From: Heterostelium album PN500
Taxonomy: Eukaryota > Evosea > Eumycetozoa > Acytosteliales > Acytosteliaceae
DNA: 64,000 nt
Direction: 5' to 3'
Assembly: GCF_000004825.1 (NCBI RefSeq)
Contig: NW_008805073.1
Span: 1,054,001 to 1,118,000, forward strand
Position 1 is the stretch's first letter; the number at the start of each line of letters is the position of its first letter. Under the pieces are notes generated by a model. That model was not told where the DNA came from. It made no database searches and saw only the letters and a program-made list of their open reading frames with translations. A program made the position numbers and the translations under genes. This document shows, piece by piece, positions 24,291 to 35,578 of this stretch.

Positions 24291-26553
24291 CTAATCCAAA
24301 TTATCAATATGTTTATGTGAAAAAGTGGGTTCTTGTTTCTGTGGTTGTTGTTGCTGTTGTTGTTGAGTTGAAGAGGATGATGATGCACTATCGAGATCCA
24401 AAACACTTGCAACAATCTTTAATGGTTGTCCGTTGTTTGCGCTCATCAAAAGTTTTGAGATCTCATTGGAACCATTCTCGAATATTCTTGAAGGGAAAAG
24501 TAGTTCTACATCGACATTCAACTCTTTGTAGTTGAATTGTTGTTGCTCGTTACCGTGTTGGCCGACCATCGACTCGTCGTGTGACGATGGAATCGAATGG
24601 TTGTTGGATCCGTCTGGCGAAGTGATCTTATAGTTGGAACGGATGGAGATCTTGACCGACGAGTTGTTTGGCAACTGTGGAATATCACAGATCTCACCAT
24701 TGGTGGATTCAGAGTCTGGATGAGTAGAGTGGAAGTGTTCGTGTTGAGACGATGGCAAAGTTGGGATTTGTGGTTCAGTGACGGATGCTGTTGCTGGCGC
24801 AGTCATCGATGTCGATGAAGTGGTGGTGGTGGTAGTTGTGGTGGTAGTAGTCTTGCGCGATTGGTCGTTGTTAACATTGTTGTTATTGTTGAAAAGTTTC
24901 ATGTTGTTGTTGTTTTGTGGTTTGTCCAAGACGTTCTTGATGATGTTGTTGGCGTTGTTTGGGTTGTAACTGATGGTGATCTCGCCGTTGGACTTGCCTT
25001 GCCAGTCGTATACGTATCGGCTGTCTATAACATTGTTGAAGGGCTTGACCATCTCTAGCTGGTCTTTGGTTGGAATGGAGAAAGTGGAACGGCCAAAGTA
25101 TGGCGAGGCTTGGAATGGATGAGTGGTGGAACGAACAACGTTGCTCGCGGAGCTGACACCGTAGTATCCGTTGTATGGTGAGTTTGTAAAGAGAATGACC
25201 AAGAACAACAAGAAGAAACAAGCCAAACGCTGTCCACCGGCAACAGTTGGAATACCGGCACCGATAGAGAGGAAGCTTGACAAGCTCGATGATGATGAAC
25301 TGCTCGAGGCACAACTATCATTAAAGTATGGTTGTGGGGCAATAACGTGATTGTTGTTATTGTTATTTCTTAGCTCTGCCTTGAGACGTCTGATCTCCTC
25401 CTCAAGATAATTGTTCTTGATGGAGGCTTCCTTGAGTTTAGCTTCGAGATTTGAAGTCTTGACATTCTCCTCTTTAAGCTTCTCCTCAAGGTCTTGAAGA
25501 TTTCTTGATTTTCTCTCTCTTGATTTCTGAGCAGATTCTCTATTTTTAATTTTTCTAGAAAGATAATAAAAAAAAAAAAGAGGAGTTAATAACTTATTGT
25601 TTTATATATTTTATGTAAGTTATGTTATGTATATATATATATATATTTTACCTTTCCTGTGATTTAAGAGAACTTGCAACATCTTTTGATATTTTACCAG
25701 AGAAGAACTTTACACGGTAGGCTTCAAACTCTTTGGATGAGATCTCGAGTTGAATGTTCTTTGGTAAGACAGGTCCGTAATTAAAGTTTGGATCGAATGA
25801 GTTCTTTCTCTTCTTTGATGGACGGTTGGCACGTTCGGAATCGGATTGGTCTGATTCGTCGGCTGAAGAGTCAGAGTCGTCGGCATCTTCATTGGATGAA
25901 GTTGGTGAAGCGGTTGCTGGTGACGAGACATTGTTGTTAGTTGTGGTGGTGACGGTAGTAGCCATAGCATTAGTTGGGGTTGATGGAATATTCATGCTTG
26001 GCGAGGATAGCACATTGCTAGTGTGATCCATTGGCGATGAGTAATCCGATGTTGGTTGTTGTTGTTGTTGTTGTTGTTGCATATTGTGAAGTTGACCATC
26101 GATTGAAAAGATTGGTCCACTTACAATATCGTTGGGTTGAGAGTAATCAATTGAGTAATGATTTGGTTGTGTAGATTGTTGTTGATGATTGTTGTTACTA
26201 TTATTGTCATATGGTTGGAATACCTGTTGTTGTTGGTTGTTGTTTTGTTGTAGTGGAAGTTGTTGTAATGTTTGTGAAGATACAAGTGGTTGATAAAAGA
26301 AACTATTGTTGTTGTTAACTGTGTTGTTGTTACTGTCAATATTGAATGATAAATCGGGTAACGAAGAATAGTCGATTGTGTTGAAACCAAAGTTTGATCC
26401 ACTGTTGGTCAAGTTGAAGTTGTAGATATTGTTATTCAAATTGTTAAACAACAGCGAATTGTTTTCATCTCCAAGACTTCCAATTTCGAAATCAGTTGTT
26501 GCACTGTTGTAGGCTTGCTCCTCAAGAGGAGTTCCCAATTGATTCCAATTCAT
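24291..26553 (-). CDS. Membrane-tethered bZIP transcription factor (ATF6/CREB3-like architecture)
   Basis: Two exons, 26553-25652 and 25554-24291, joined in phase across a 97-nt intron (25651-25555); 721 residues. The N-terminal 230 residues are Asn/Gln-rich (activation-domain-like), followed by an acidic Ser/Asp stretch and a basic KKRK segment. The splice falls inside the basic region and creates QERKIKNRESAQKSRERKSR, matching the bZIP N-x-x-S-A-x-x-S-R signature. A leucine zipper follows, with heptad Leu/Ile in LEEKLKEEN...LEAKLKEASI...LEEEIRRLKAEL. About 50 residues later one hydrophobic helix (LACFFLLFLVILF) precedes about 300 residues with N-glycosylation sequons. By analogy with ATF6/CREB3, the bZIP half would be released by intramembrane proteolysis after ER stress; that regulation is inference. 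I see no unambiguous RxxL site-1 protease motif. A Thr/Val-type trinucleotide tract lies near 24820. Confidence 0.88.
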
Positions 26554-27693
26554 AATTAATTAAATATTTAATTGATTACTTTTTGTTTTTATTACTATTA
26601 TTTCAATATTTTATTATTATTATTTATTATTATAAAAAAGAAAATAAAAACAATTAATTGATTAAAAAAGATTATTTATTTTTTTTTAAGTGTTAAAAAT
26701 AAAAATTTGATTGCAATTTGAGCAAATTATTATTATTATTTATATAAATATTTATTTATACAAGATAAGATAGAAAAAATAGTTGAATGACTGGATTGGC
26801 TAATACTGAAATAACAAGAAAAAAATTGAGTTAACTTGAAGCAAAAAAAAAAGAAAAAGAAAAAAGAGATACTTCAAAAAATAATATTGATTAAATTAAA
26901 AATAAAATATAAAATAAACTAAAATTGTTTTTTTTTTTGATTTTAACACAATTCTTGGTTCTGACTCACTGAGGAAATTGAAATTTTGGGGTTATTTTTT
27001 TTGGTGTGCTATTAAAATAATTAAATTTTAATTTTTTTTTCTCATTTTTTTTTTTTTAACTAAAGAACCTAAATCGACGAGAAAAGTTGGTTTTTTTTGA
27101 ACTTAATTTTAATTTTTTTGTTTTTGATTATTTATTTTTTGTTGCTGAACTTATTGGTTTTTGATAGAAATCGAGCAACGTTCCTCTTATTATTATTAAT
27201 AAGATCACAATGTTTTGTTTTGGTTTGGTTGCCACCTAAATAATAAATATCAATTCTTTTAGTAAAAGAATTGCAACATATCCTTTAAACCATTATTGTA
27301 GTAGTTGGCCCAAGAAACACATGCTTTCATTAATTAGCATCATTATAACTATAAATAATGCTCTTCAATTATTCCCTTTTTTAAATTTTTATCTAAAACA
27401 AATAATAATTAGGTGTCAAAATTTTATAGTTTGTTGGTGTTTTTTTTTCGTTCAAAAAATAAAATTAATTGAAAAATACTTGAAATCTTCTTGAAATTTG
27501 ATTCACTACATTGATATTACTAATTTGGTTAATATATGTTTATTGTTAGATCTTTTATATGTTTTATTTAAATGTCTTATTTTTACGTGTATATAAATAA
27601 TTAAAAATTAATAATGCTAAAAAACAATTGGTTTTAACTTTAACGATTCACAGTTTGATTAGATAGATATTAAAAAAATCTTAATTTATAATT
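26554..27693. other. Intergenic, AT-rich
   Basis: About 1.1 kb upstream of the bZIP gene and downstream of the dehydrogenase gene. It consists of A/T homopolymers and short stop-broken frames. I see no gene or RNA. Confidence 0.7.
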
Positions 27694-29366
27694 TTATTGT
27701 ATTTTTTTAATATTTTTATGATTTACAATTCTGTATTGTTCCATATCTTTCATTAGATGATTCACAATGAATGCAATGATGACTGTCATTAAATTTCCCC
27801 CCAAAAAAATGCGTGCCATTTTTGACAGGAATGCAAAAAATCCACTGTCAACAACAGTCATGCCGAGTCTGCCTACACACTTAAACATAATATTAACTAC
27901 ATCCACTGGTTCTTGAGCTACAAGTCCTTTTTTTGAAATAATAGTTAAGTTTGATTAATATTTGTATTGGCTACTTTTTTTTTTTTTGTTTGTTTTGCTT
28001 TTGTTTTGCAAACTTACTTAGGAAATTGAGTAATGCAAGTTTTGGTAGTGGGTCGAATATTTTGGTTCTTACGTAACCTGGTTGAATTGCAAGTATGTCT
28101 ATGCCGTGTTGCCGTGACTCAATGGAGAGAGACTCTGCGAATGAGGTTAGCAGTGCTTTGCCAGCGCTGTACATTACAGAGTAGGGCGATGGACACACCG
28201 AGGCAGACGACGACGTGAATACGATAGCTCCACGCTGCTTCGAGTGCAGCATTCGCTTATAAAAGTGGTCGGTCAGCCGAATGGCGTTGATTGCATTGCA
28301 ATTGAGATTGTCGAGTTTCGACTCCACCGTGCTCTGGTGGAATCCCTCCATCGCTATGTAGCCGGCGTTGTTGAATACCAGCTGGACATCGATGTCGTCG
28401 GTTGCTTTACGGACTTCTCTGAGTAGAACATCGTTGTTCTCACGCAGATCGACCACGACAATACGTGTGTCGACCTTGTAGAGTGTCTTTAGATCGCTAG
28501 CCACCGCTTGAAGACGAGCTTCGTCGTTGCTCACCAACACCACCGATATCTGCTGTTCAGCTAGTTTTCTAGATATACACTCGCCAATGCCCGAAGAAGC
28601 ACCCGTTACAATAGCCCATTTAGCATTATACTTTGTTCGAAGATTTTGTACTTTTAAAAGAGGAATCAAAACATAAGGAGCTTTAACATGTTTATAAGAA
28701 TATATAATTGAAAGTAAGAAAATAAAATAAGTAAATTTATCTTATTTGTTTAATTAAAAGAACAGTAACAATAAACACACAAACAAAATCAAAAATCAAC
28801 TATATATATCTATATCTATTTCTTTTTTTTTTTTTTGTTTTAATCAAGATATAATATTACTATATATGTATAGTTATCGATAACCAATAGATATATAAAT
28901 AAATTTGGAAGAGGAGTAACAAATCAATCAAATAATGCTTTTTTTTGTTGTTGTCATGATATGATAAGTCGATTGTTTGTGTGTATGTAGAAGTAGATGC
29001 CTACTGATGACTAATTTGGTGTTGTTGCGTACTACCAAGTTAATGCATGCTAATGAACATGTGTTTGGTTTATGTTTAAAACATAAACACACTCTTATTG
29101 GAATATTGTTATTGTTATGTGGATGATGTTCAACAACCTCATTATCATCATAACTATTATCCAAGCAATAATAGGTTATAGTGCACTCGGTAAGAATAAA
29201 TAAAATAAAAATATTAATGGAAATGTGTTTTGACATCAATAATAGCAACTTGATACCAAAATAAAACTCCAATGAAAAAACAACAAAACACAACAACGAT
29301 AAACTTACTTATAAAATACATAACTGCTGTTGCGACAGCCAACAACAGAATCTCAAAAGTGTACAT
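27694..29366 (-). CDS. Membrane-anchored short-chain dehydrogenase/reductase (17-beta-HSD12/ketoacyl-CoA reductase-like)
   Basis: Three exons: 29366-29309, 28740-28018 and 27926-27694; the sum is 1,014 nt, 337 residues. Exon 1 is tiny (MYTFEILLLAVATAVMYFI) and joins in phase to a second hydrophobic stretch (FTYFIFLLSIIYSY), giving an N-terminal membrane anchor. The Rossmann fold follows, with TGASSGIGE for NAD(P) binding, NNAG, the catalytic Ser in FTSSSAS, and the YSAGK (YxxxK) pair. Then comes PGYVRT and a hydrophobic C-terminal helix as in ER-bound 17-beta-HSD12/KAR reductases. The substrate cannot be read from sequence; fatty-acid elongation or steroid/retinoid reduction are family possibilities. 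Intron 1 is unusually long (568 nt) for this genome. Without exon 1 no ATG precedes the fold in frame. Confidence 0.85.
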
Positions 29367-32262
29367 GACTTATTTTGGTTTTGAAATTTCAAAAAAAAAC
29401 TAACACACAGTTTTTAATTAAACAACCAAAATTAAAAAAAAAAACTTAACATTTAATTTTAATTAATTTATTAATATAAAACAACAAAAAAAAAAAGAAA
29501 ACAAACAAACAAAAAAATAAAAAAAATAAAATAAAAGGTAATTCAAAGAGAGATAGATACGAAAGAAAATAATCAAATTCAATATCATATCTGACACACA
29601 CTCTCGCACTTACCACACCACACATTTCAACATCTGACACACACACAACTTTAATTTAAAAATATCATTCATTATTTCTGTGGTATTATAATTTATATAT
29701 ATATTTATTTGTGGACTATATTCAAATAGTCTGTGTAAAATTTTTGATATAATTTTAGGTGGTATACTAGTAGGTACACTTCTAATTACATGAATTATAT
29801 AGGGTATTGTAATTTTATAACTAAAAAAAACCAATTGGTATTCAACAAATTTATATATATCTTATAGAATGTATTGAAAAAACCATATTTATATTTTTTG
29901 TTTTATATTAATATAATAATAATAATATACCCAACCAACTGACTCACACACGCGTACACCACATCTCACATCTCGATGTTCATTTTGTAATATTTTAATG
30001 TGTGGTCGATGAAATGACCAAACTAACTAAACTAATAAATATATATATCCAACCAAAAATCATTATTATACCATTCCATTTAAAATTTATAACAAATACA
30101 ATTGTGTTGTTGTTGTTTATTATATATTATCATTTCAATATTTGTTTTTTAATTCTATTTTTAAATAAATTTTTGTTGTATTATATAAAACCAATAAATT
30201 GTCAAATTAAATTATTAATAAAATAAAATATATAGATAACCTACGTGACATAACATCAAAGAAGAGAGTGAGTGAGAAGAAGTAGAAAAAGAAGAAGCAG
30301 CAGCAGAAGAAGAGATCAGTGCTAACCAAATAATAATAACAATAATAACAATAAATAATAGTTAATTCAAAATATAGCGCTAAGCTTTTGCTAAACCAGT
30401 CAACGAATCCAATCACAACACTTACTGACCAACGCATCAACAACAACAACAAACCAAACAACAACAACAATTCACCTACATTTAATATTTTGACCTATCA
30501 GTGTTCAAACAACAATAAATATCTAATTGAGATAGTGTGCTTGTGTGTTTGAAATAGAGGTGAGAAGAGGATATAAAAAAGATTAGTTAGATAGGAATTG
30601 GAGTGGAACACACGATAACAATTGTTGTCAATTTTATTGTACAACTACAACAACAACTATTACACTAATAGATACAATCAAATCACCAACTTTACTTTGT
30701 TAATATCTACAACAAAATAACACTGAAAGCAAGCAACCAAACAAACAAACAAATAAACATAATAATAGACAAGTTGACTGAGAATACGATAATTTATAAT
30801 CAATATCCTAGATAACCGTAATTTAAATAACTGGCGATTTAAGGGTATGTATATTGACTACTATCATATTACACAACCAACAAAACTATTCAATTTGAAA
30901 AAATAGTAAGAGAGTGAGAGATATAGAGAATTTGAGCGTGTTAGTGAAAGAAATAATCAAAAACACTAACACTATACCACAATTGTATTGTTATCGATTA
31001 CCACTATCACTCACCACCAGCAAAAAACACACTACACCCATAACACTCACTCACGCTCACCACCACCACTGTTAACAATGATGATGGGATGATCAACAAT
31101 TGCTGTTTGACTTCTTGAATTGGAAGAAATAATAATTTATTTATTATTATTATTTATCTATTATATTTTTTTTATTTTATTTTTTATTACCATTATTATT
31201 ATTTTAGATTTGTTGTTAATTGTTATTTTTGTATCTTAAGTTAACTTTGGTAATAATAATAATAATAATAATATTAAATAATAATAAATAATAATTTAAA
31301 TAATTATTTTATTTTTATTTTTCTTTTCCTAAACAACCCAATTATTATCGTCATCAAAGCATTATCATACTCATCACCAAATTTGTCACCTGAAAAAACA
31401 AAACACTGAAATCATCCAAACACCCAAAAAAACAACGCCAACAACCAAAAAGTTTTATCTTTTCCACCAGTTTTGTTCTAAATTAAAAATCAAAAAAATC
31501 AAAAAAATATAAATTTTAAAAATTGAAAAAATTAAATTAAAAAAATTAAAATTTGTTTTTGTTTTTTTTCACTCGCAACTTGCTGTTTTTCTCTCATATT
31601 CTTTTTTTTTTCTATTCATTTTCTAATTCTCAATTATTTAATATTCAAAACCAACAGAGAAGCCAATCAAGCTGCAACAGAGATAGTATATTTATATATT
31701 ATATATTTTTATATTTTTCAAGACTTTTTTATTTGTTTTTTATTAAAATAATAATTATAATAATAATTAATAATAACTATAACAAGAAATAATAATAACT
31801 AACTAGTTATACCTATATTTTTTTTTATTACTAAATAATTTATATATATTTAAAAAAAAGTCTTTTTGAAATAATAATAATAACATTATCTTCTAATATT
31901 TATTATTTTCTCTATTTAAAATAACTAAACATAAAGTTAAATTGAAATAATAATAATTTTTAAAAGTAGTATGATAAAATCAAATATCTACATATCAATC
32001 ATTGCAAATAATCAACTCAGTTAATCAACACAACAAACAACAACAACATTATTCAAATTTAATAACAGAAAATAATATAATATATTTATTTTCTTTTTTT
32101 ATTTTTATTTATATTAATCATCATAAACAGATAATCCGAATTTTTTTTTTAAAAGGATCATATCTGTTTTGTATATATTTATATATTTCACCAAATTCAA
32201 CAACAAATCTCCCAAACAACAACAACAACAATAACAATATCACCATATATACTTTTGCAAAA
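29367..32262. other. Long divergent intergenic region
   Basis: About 2.9 kb between the divergent dehydrogenase gene and the gene starting at 32263. The DNA is A/T-rich, with CAAC and AAT repeats in 30400-30800 and 31020-31300 that resemble dictyostelid promoter or 5' leader DNA. Short frames here are low-complexity Phe/Leu or Ile strings. A 5' UTR intron for the 32263 gene cannot be excluded. I see no gene. Confidence 0.6.
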
Positions 32263-33279
32263 ATGAGCTCCAATAACAACAACAACAACTCAATGATGGA
32301 AAAAAGATATATCAAGAAGAATGGTTCACTGTCACCGACCTCACCAACAAAGAAGGCATCCTTCAGGTAAAATATTATTCCAACATACTATAGCTTTATT
32401 AGTTGTAGTATTAATATCAATAAGTTCAAATTATTCATCTTTCAACTTTTTTTTTTTTTTTTTTAATTTCTCCTTCTTCCTCTTTTAATTTTTATTATTA
32501 TATTTTTATACACCGTAATAAACAATAATAATGATAATTATAGCGAGGCAGTAGTAAATAAGACAGATGTAGGAGAGTTTCAAGAGGGTTATTTTATAAT
32601 GTCAACACCTGATGACCAAAAGATGAGAAGACCAAATATCAGTAACAACTATAACAAGAACTCACCACAAAGAAGAAGCAGAACACCACCACAACAACAA
32701 AGTACCGGTATGTCAGATGACGTTATTCAAAAGCCCCTGAAACAATTCACTCCAAAGCAACAAAAGCATTATCAACAACCACAACAACAACAACAACAAT
32801 CGACTGCTTCCTACTCATCTCCACCCGGCTTGTCTTTACCACTTGACGGTCTTCTTTTGACACCCGCTAACATTACCAAGATCACTTCATATGCCCAACA
32901 CCAAGACCCAATCCAACAACAATCGACGATGACAGTAGATTTCAACACCACTCCAAAGAAGAACAACAACAAACCATTTATTCAACAAACTTCACAACAG
33001 AACTTTAAGCAACAACAACAACAATGTAGTATAAAGAACACTTCATACTCTACCTCCCCACCACGCTACGATTCACCAAAGAAAAGTTCTTCGTCTCCCC
33101 AATCTACTTGCTGGGCTGGTGGCGCATTTAACAATTCGCCATCACCTAGTTCCCTTCCGATCCCAAACTTTGAGGACTTCCAATCTCAGCCAACCGTTCC
33201 TGACCTTCAATCGATGACTTTCGACCTGAGGAAGTTACTTAACATTACACCAACTGTATCAACAGCCTGTTCCGATTAA
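32263..33279 (+). CDS. Gln/Asn-rich protein with PNRC/Edc1-like decapping-activator motif
   Basis: Two exons, 32263-32366 and 32544-33279, with an in-phase intron (AG|GTAAAA..TATAG); 279 residues. Most of the chain is low complexity (Gln, Asn, Ser, Pro runs), predicted disordered. The C-terminal part contains a distinct short motif at about residues 222-242: CWAGGAFNNSPSPSSLPIPNF. In PNRC2 and yeast Edc1/Edc2 a (Y/W/F)AG..F activation motif followed by a Pro-rich spacer and LPxP.F binds the Dcp1-Dcp2 decapping enzyme. The same order and spacing are seen here, so a role in mRNA decapping is a good hypothesis. The last 40 residues (MTFDLRKLLNI) may form a second short motif. No other domain is visible. 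Confidence 0.8.
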
Positions 33280-33786
33280 ACGAGCAATGTCGATTCGAAT
33301 CGACAACGCCCATCCCCTCTTTAATCCCAAAAAATCAAAAAACTCAAAAAAAAAATAACCAAAAAAAAATACTCATCACCTCAATTTATCAAACCAAACA
33401 TTTCACTCCAACCAATTGACAACCCAATTTCGCCACACTACAAACAACCACAAGATAATATGACAATTTCCTTTCCTGTTTGTAAAAGATCTCTTTTAGT
33501 TTACAATAAAATAATAAGGAATAATCTTTTTTTATCTTCACAAAAAATAACTCGTTCTTGTTTTTTGTTAAAGTTTATATGAAAGTTGTTTTGAAAAACA
33601 AAACATGTTTAGATTTTGAGAGATTAAAAGTTAAGTTGTTATCAAAGAATATTAAAGTAAATTCAACAACAAAAAGCAAATATTTATCCTTAAACAACAA
33701 CAACAACGAGAAAAGACGAGATTAGATTATAGACGTGCAGAGTTTTAATGATTCTTTTAAATGTGGTTTGGAAGTTTAATAGTTTA
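33280..33786. other. Convergent intergenic region
   Basis: About 500 bp between the stop codons of two convergent genes. AT-rich, with AATAAA-type signals (near 33505) expected for 3' ends. No gene seen. Confidence 0.6.
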
Positions 33787-34419
33787 TTAAATTTGTTGAT
33801 ATTGATTTTGTTGAGGGTACTGTTGATATCCTGGCTGTTGAACATATCCCATTCCACTAGGTTGACCAGGCATAAATGGCGGTTGTTGAACTGGCATTGG
33901 TGGTTTCATTGGATAGTTGTTGTTGGGTGGTGGCATCTGTTGATTAGGAGGTTGTTGGTTCGGTGAGTATTGACGTGCCATTGGAGGAGGTGGACCACCA
34001 TAGTATTGTGGAGGTGTTTGCATTTGTTGTTGTTGTTGTTGGTTCGGTGACAGTTGTCTTGGTGGCATTTGATTCGGAGAGTATCCTCCTCCGTATTGAT
34101 TGGGAGGTGTGGCCATGTATTGATTGTTTTGTGGCGATTGCATTGGTGAGAAGTTAATTTGGTTGTTTTGTGGAGATTGATTGGGTGGCATGTTGAATGT
34201 CTGGCCCATTGGATCGAATTGAACATTGATAGGGGGTGGTGGTGCTTCCTTTACTCTCTCTCTATGTCTATTCAGTCTTGGAAACAATTTCATCTTGCTT
34301 CTACCGCTTTGAAAATTGGTATTGGTGACACCGGCAGTAGTGGTATATGTCACTTGAGTATTGACAGCTCCAGGCATTGGACTGCCATAGTAAACTTGAG
34401 GTGGAGTAGGATTATTCAT
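33787..34419 (-). CDS. Pro/Gln-rich low-complexity protein
   Basis: Single-exon 210-residue ORF starting MNNPTPPQVYYGSPMPG. The first 65 residues are less biased and include a basic patch (SGRSKMKLFPRLNRHRERVKE). The rest is Pro, Gln, Asn, Tyr and Met repeats (PPNQSPQNNQ, SPNQQ, QQPGYQQYPQQ), typical of disordered tails that scaffold or phase-separate. The regular codon pattern and absence of stops favour a real gene. No signal peptide or membrane helix is visible, so it is probably cytosolic or nuclear. I do not recognise a family. It is convergent with the 32263 gene. Confidence 0.72.
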   Translation of the reverse strand: MNNPTPPQVYYGSPMPGAVNTQVTYTTTAGVTNTNFQSGRSKMKLFPRLNRHRERVKEAPPPPINVQFDPMGQTFNMPPNQSPQNNQINFSPMQSPQNNQYMATPPNQYGGGYSPNQMPPRQLSPNQQQQQQMQTPPQYYGGPPPPMARQYSPNQQPPNQQMPPPNNNYPMKPPMPVQQPPFMPGQPSGMGYVQQPGYQQYPQQNQYQQI

Positions 34420-35578
34420 AAAAAAATATCTTATTTTATATTATTATTTACAAAAAATATTTATATTTATCTACTTAATTAATATTTATTAGATTTATAA
34501 GCAAGTTTTCTTTAAAAAAAAAACAATAATTCCAAAAAAAATTAATTTTTAAAAAATAATAATATAATATTTAATTTTATTTATTTCAAGTAATTTATAT
34601 AATTAATTATAAAATCTTTTCAAAATTATTGTTTAATTAACATGTTATGTTGAGTAACTTTACAATAACAATGTAAAATTTTGATAGATTTGTTACTATT
34701 TCGAAATACTAAATAAGGAATTTGGAAAAATAATTTTTTTACCAAATTGAGATCTTTGGAAACTGGAGTTACCACTTATTTAGGTGAGACCATTTACATC
34801 GATGTCATTCAAGTCCTTAAGTCCTTCTATACTAACAGTATCTAGATTATTTTTACTACTACAACAAAAACAACACAAACATCATTTTGTATCTAGAATT
34901 TTGAAATTGAATCCTAGGTATTGTAATTATCTAAATTGATTTATTGATTTGTTTTAAATAAATATTAAAAGTAAATATATATAATCAGGTGTTGTTATCT
35001 TTCTATCTATAAATTTAAATAATAGTAGATTTATTGCTATTATAATGATTTGATATAAGTCTCAATAATAACAATTAATGTTATTATTACTTTTTTAAAA
35101 AAAATGTAAAAGTAATTATTTTTTTAATTTTTTTTTAATTTTTCAATATCTAACTTTAAAGTTTAGTTTCTCTTGATATATCTTTTATTAGATATAATGT
35201 ATATATTTAGATATGTACTATTATTCTTTTTTGATATTCAGAGAAAAACTATTAAAAAAAAAATAAAACAAAAAAAATTTTAATTATTTTTGCTTTATCG
35301 ACTGTGAACCACACTCACAAAGATAATTATTTTTTCATTGATCATCATTTTTCAATCAACCAAAAACTTAACTAAACTATATATAATTTTACAACTAGAC
35401 AAATAATAATAATAATTATTATTTTATTTGAATAGATTGAATTATTATCATATATATATATATATATAATTAAATAGTAAATATTAGTTTAATAATAGTG
35501 TAAATTAAATAACAAGTTAGTTAGTTAGGTAGTTGGTTTGAAATAAAGTAAATAACAAAAAAAATAAAAAAAAATAAA
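34420..35578. other. Divergent intergenic region upstream of dynein heavy chain
   Basis: About 1.2 kb between the start of the Pro/Gln-rich gene (-) and the dynein gene (+). A/T homopolymers and a (TA)n run near 35450-35470. It should hold both promoters; no specific sites recognised. Confidence 0.6.

Noticed and set aside
26026-26100. Trinucleotide (CAA/TTG) runs in the bZIP gene as a possible disease-like expansion
   Set aside because: Gln/Asn runs are ordinary in dictyostelid proteins and the lengths here are short.
29446-30470. Several 60-90-codon frames rich in Phe, Leu and Ile
   Set aside because: They are translations of A/T homopolymers and CAAC repeats, without signal, domain or splice support.
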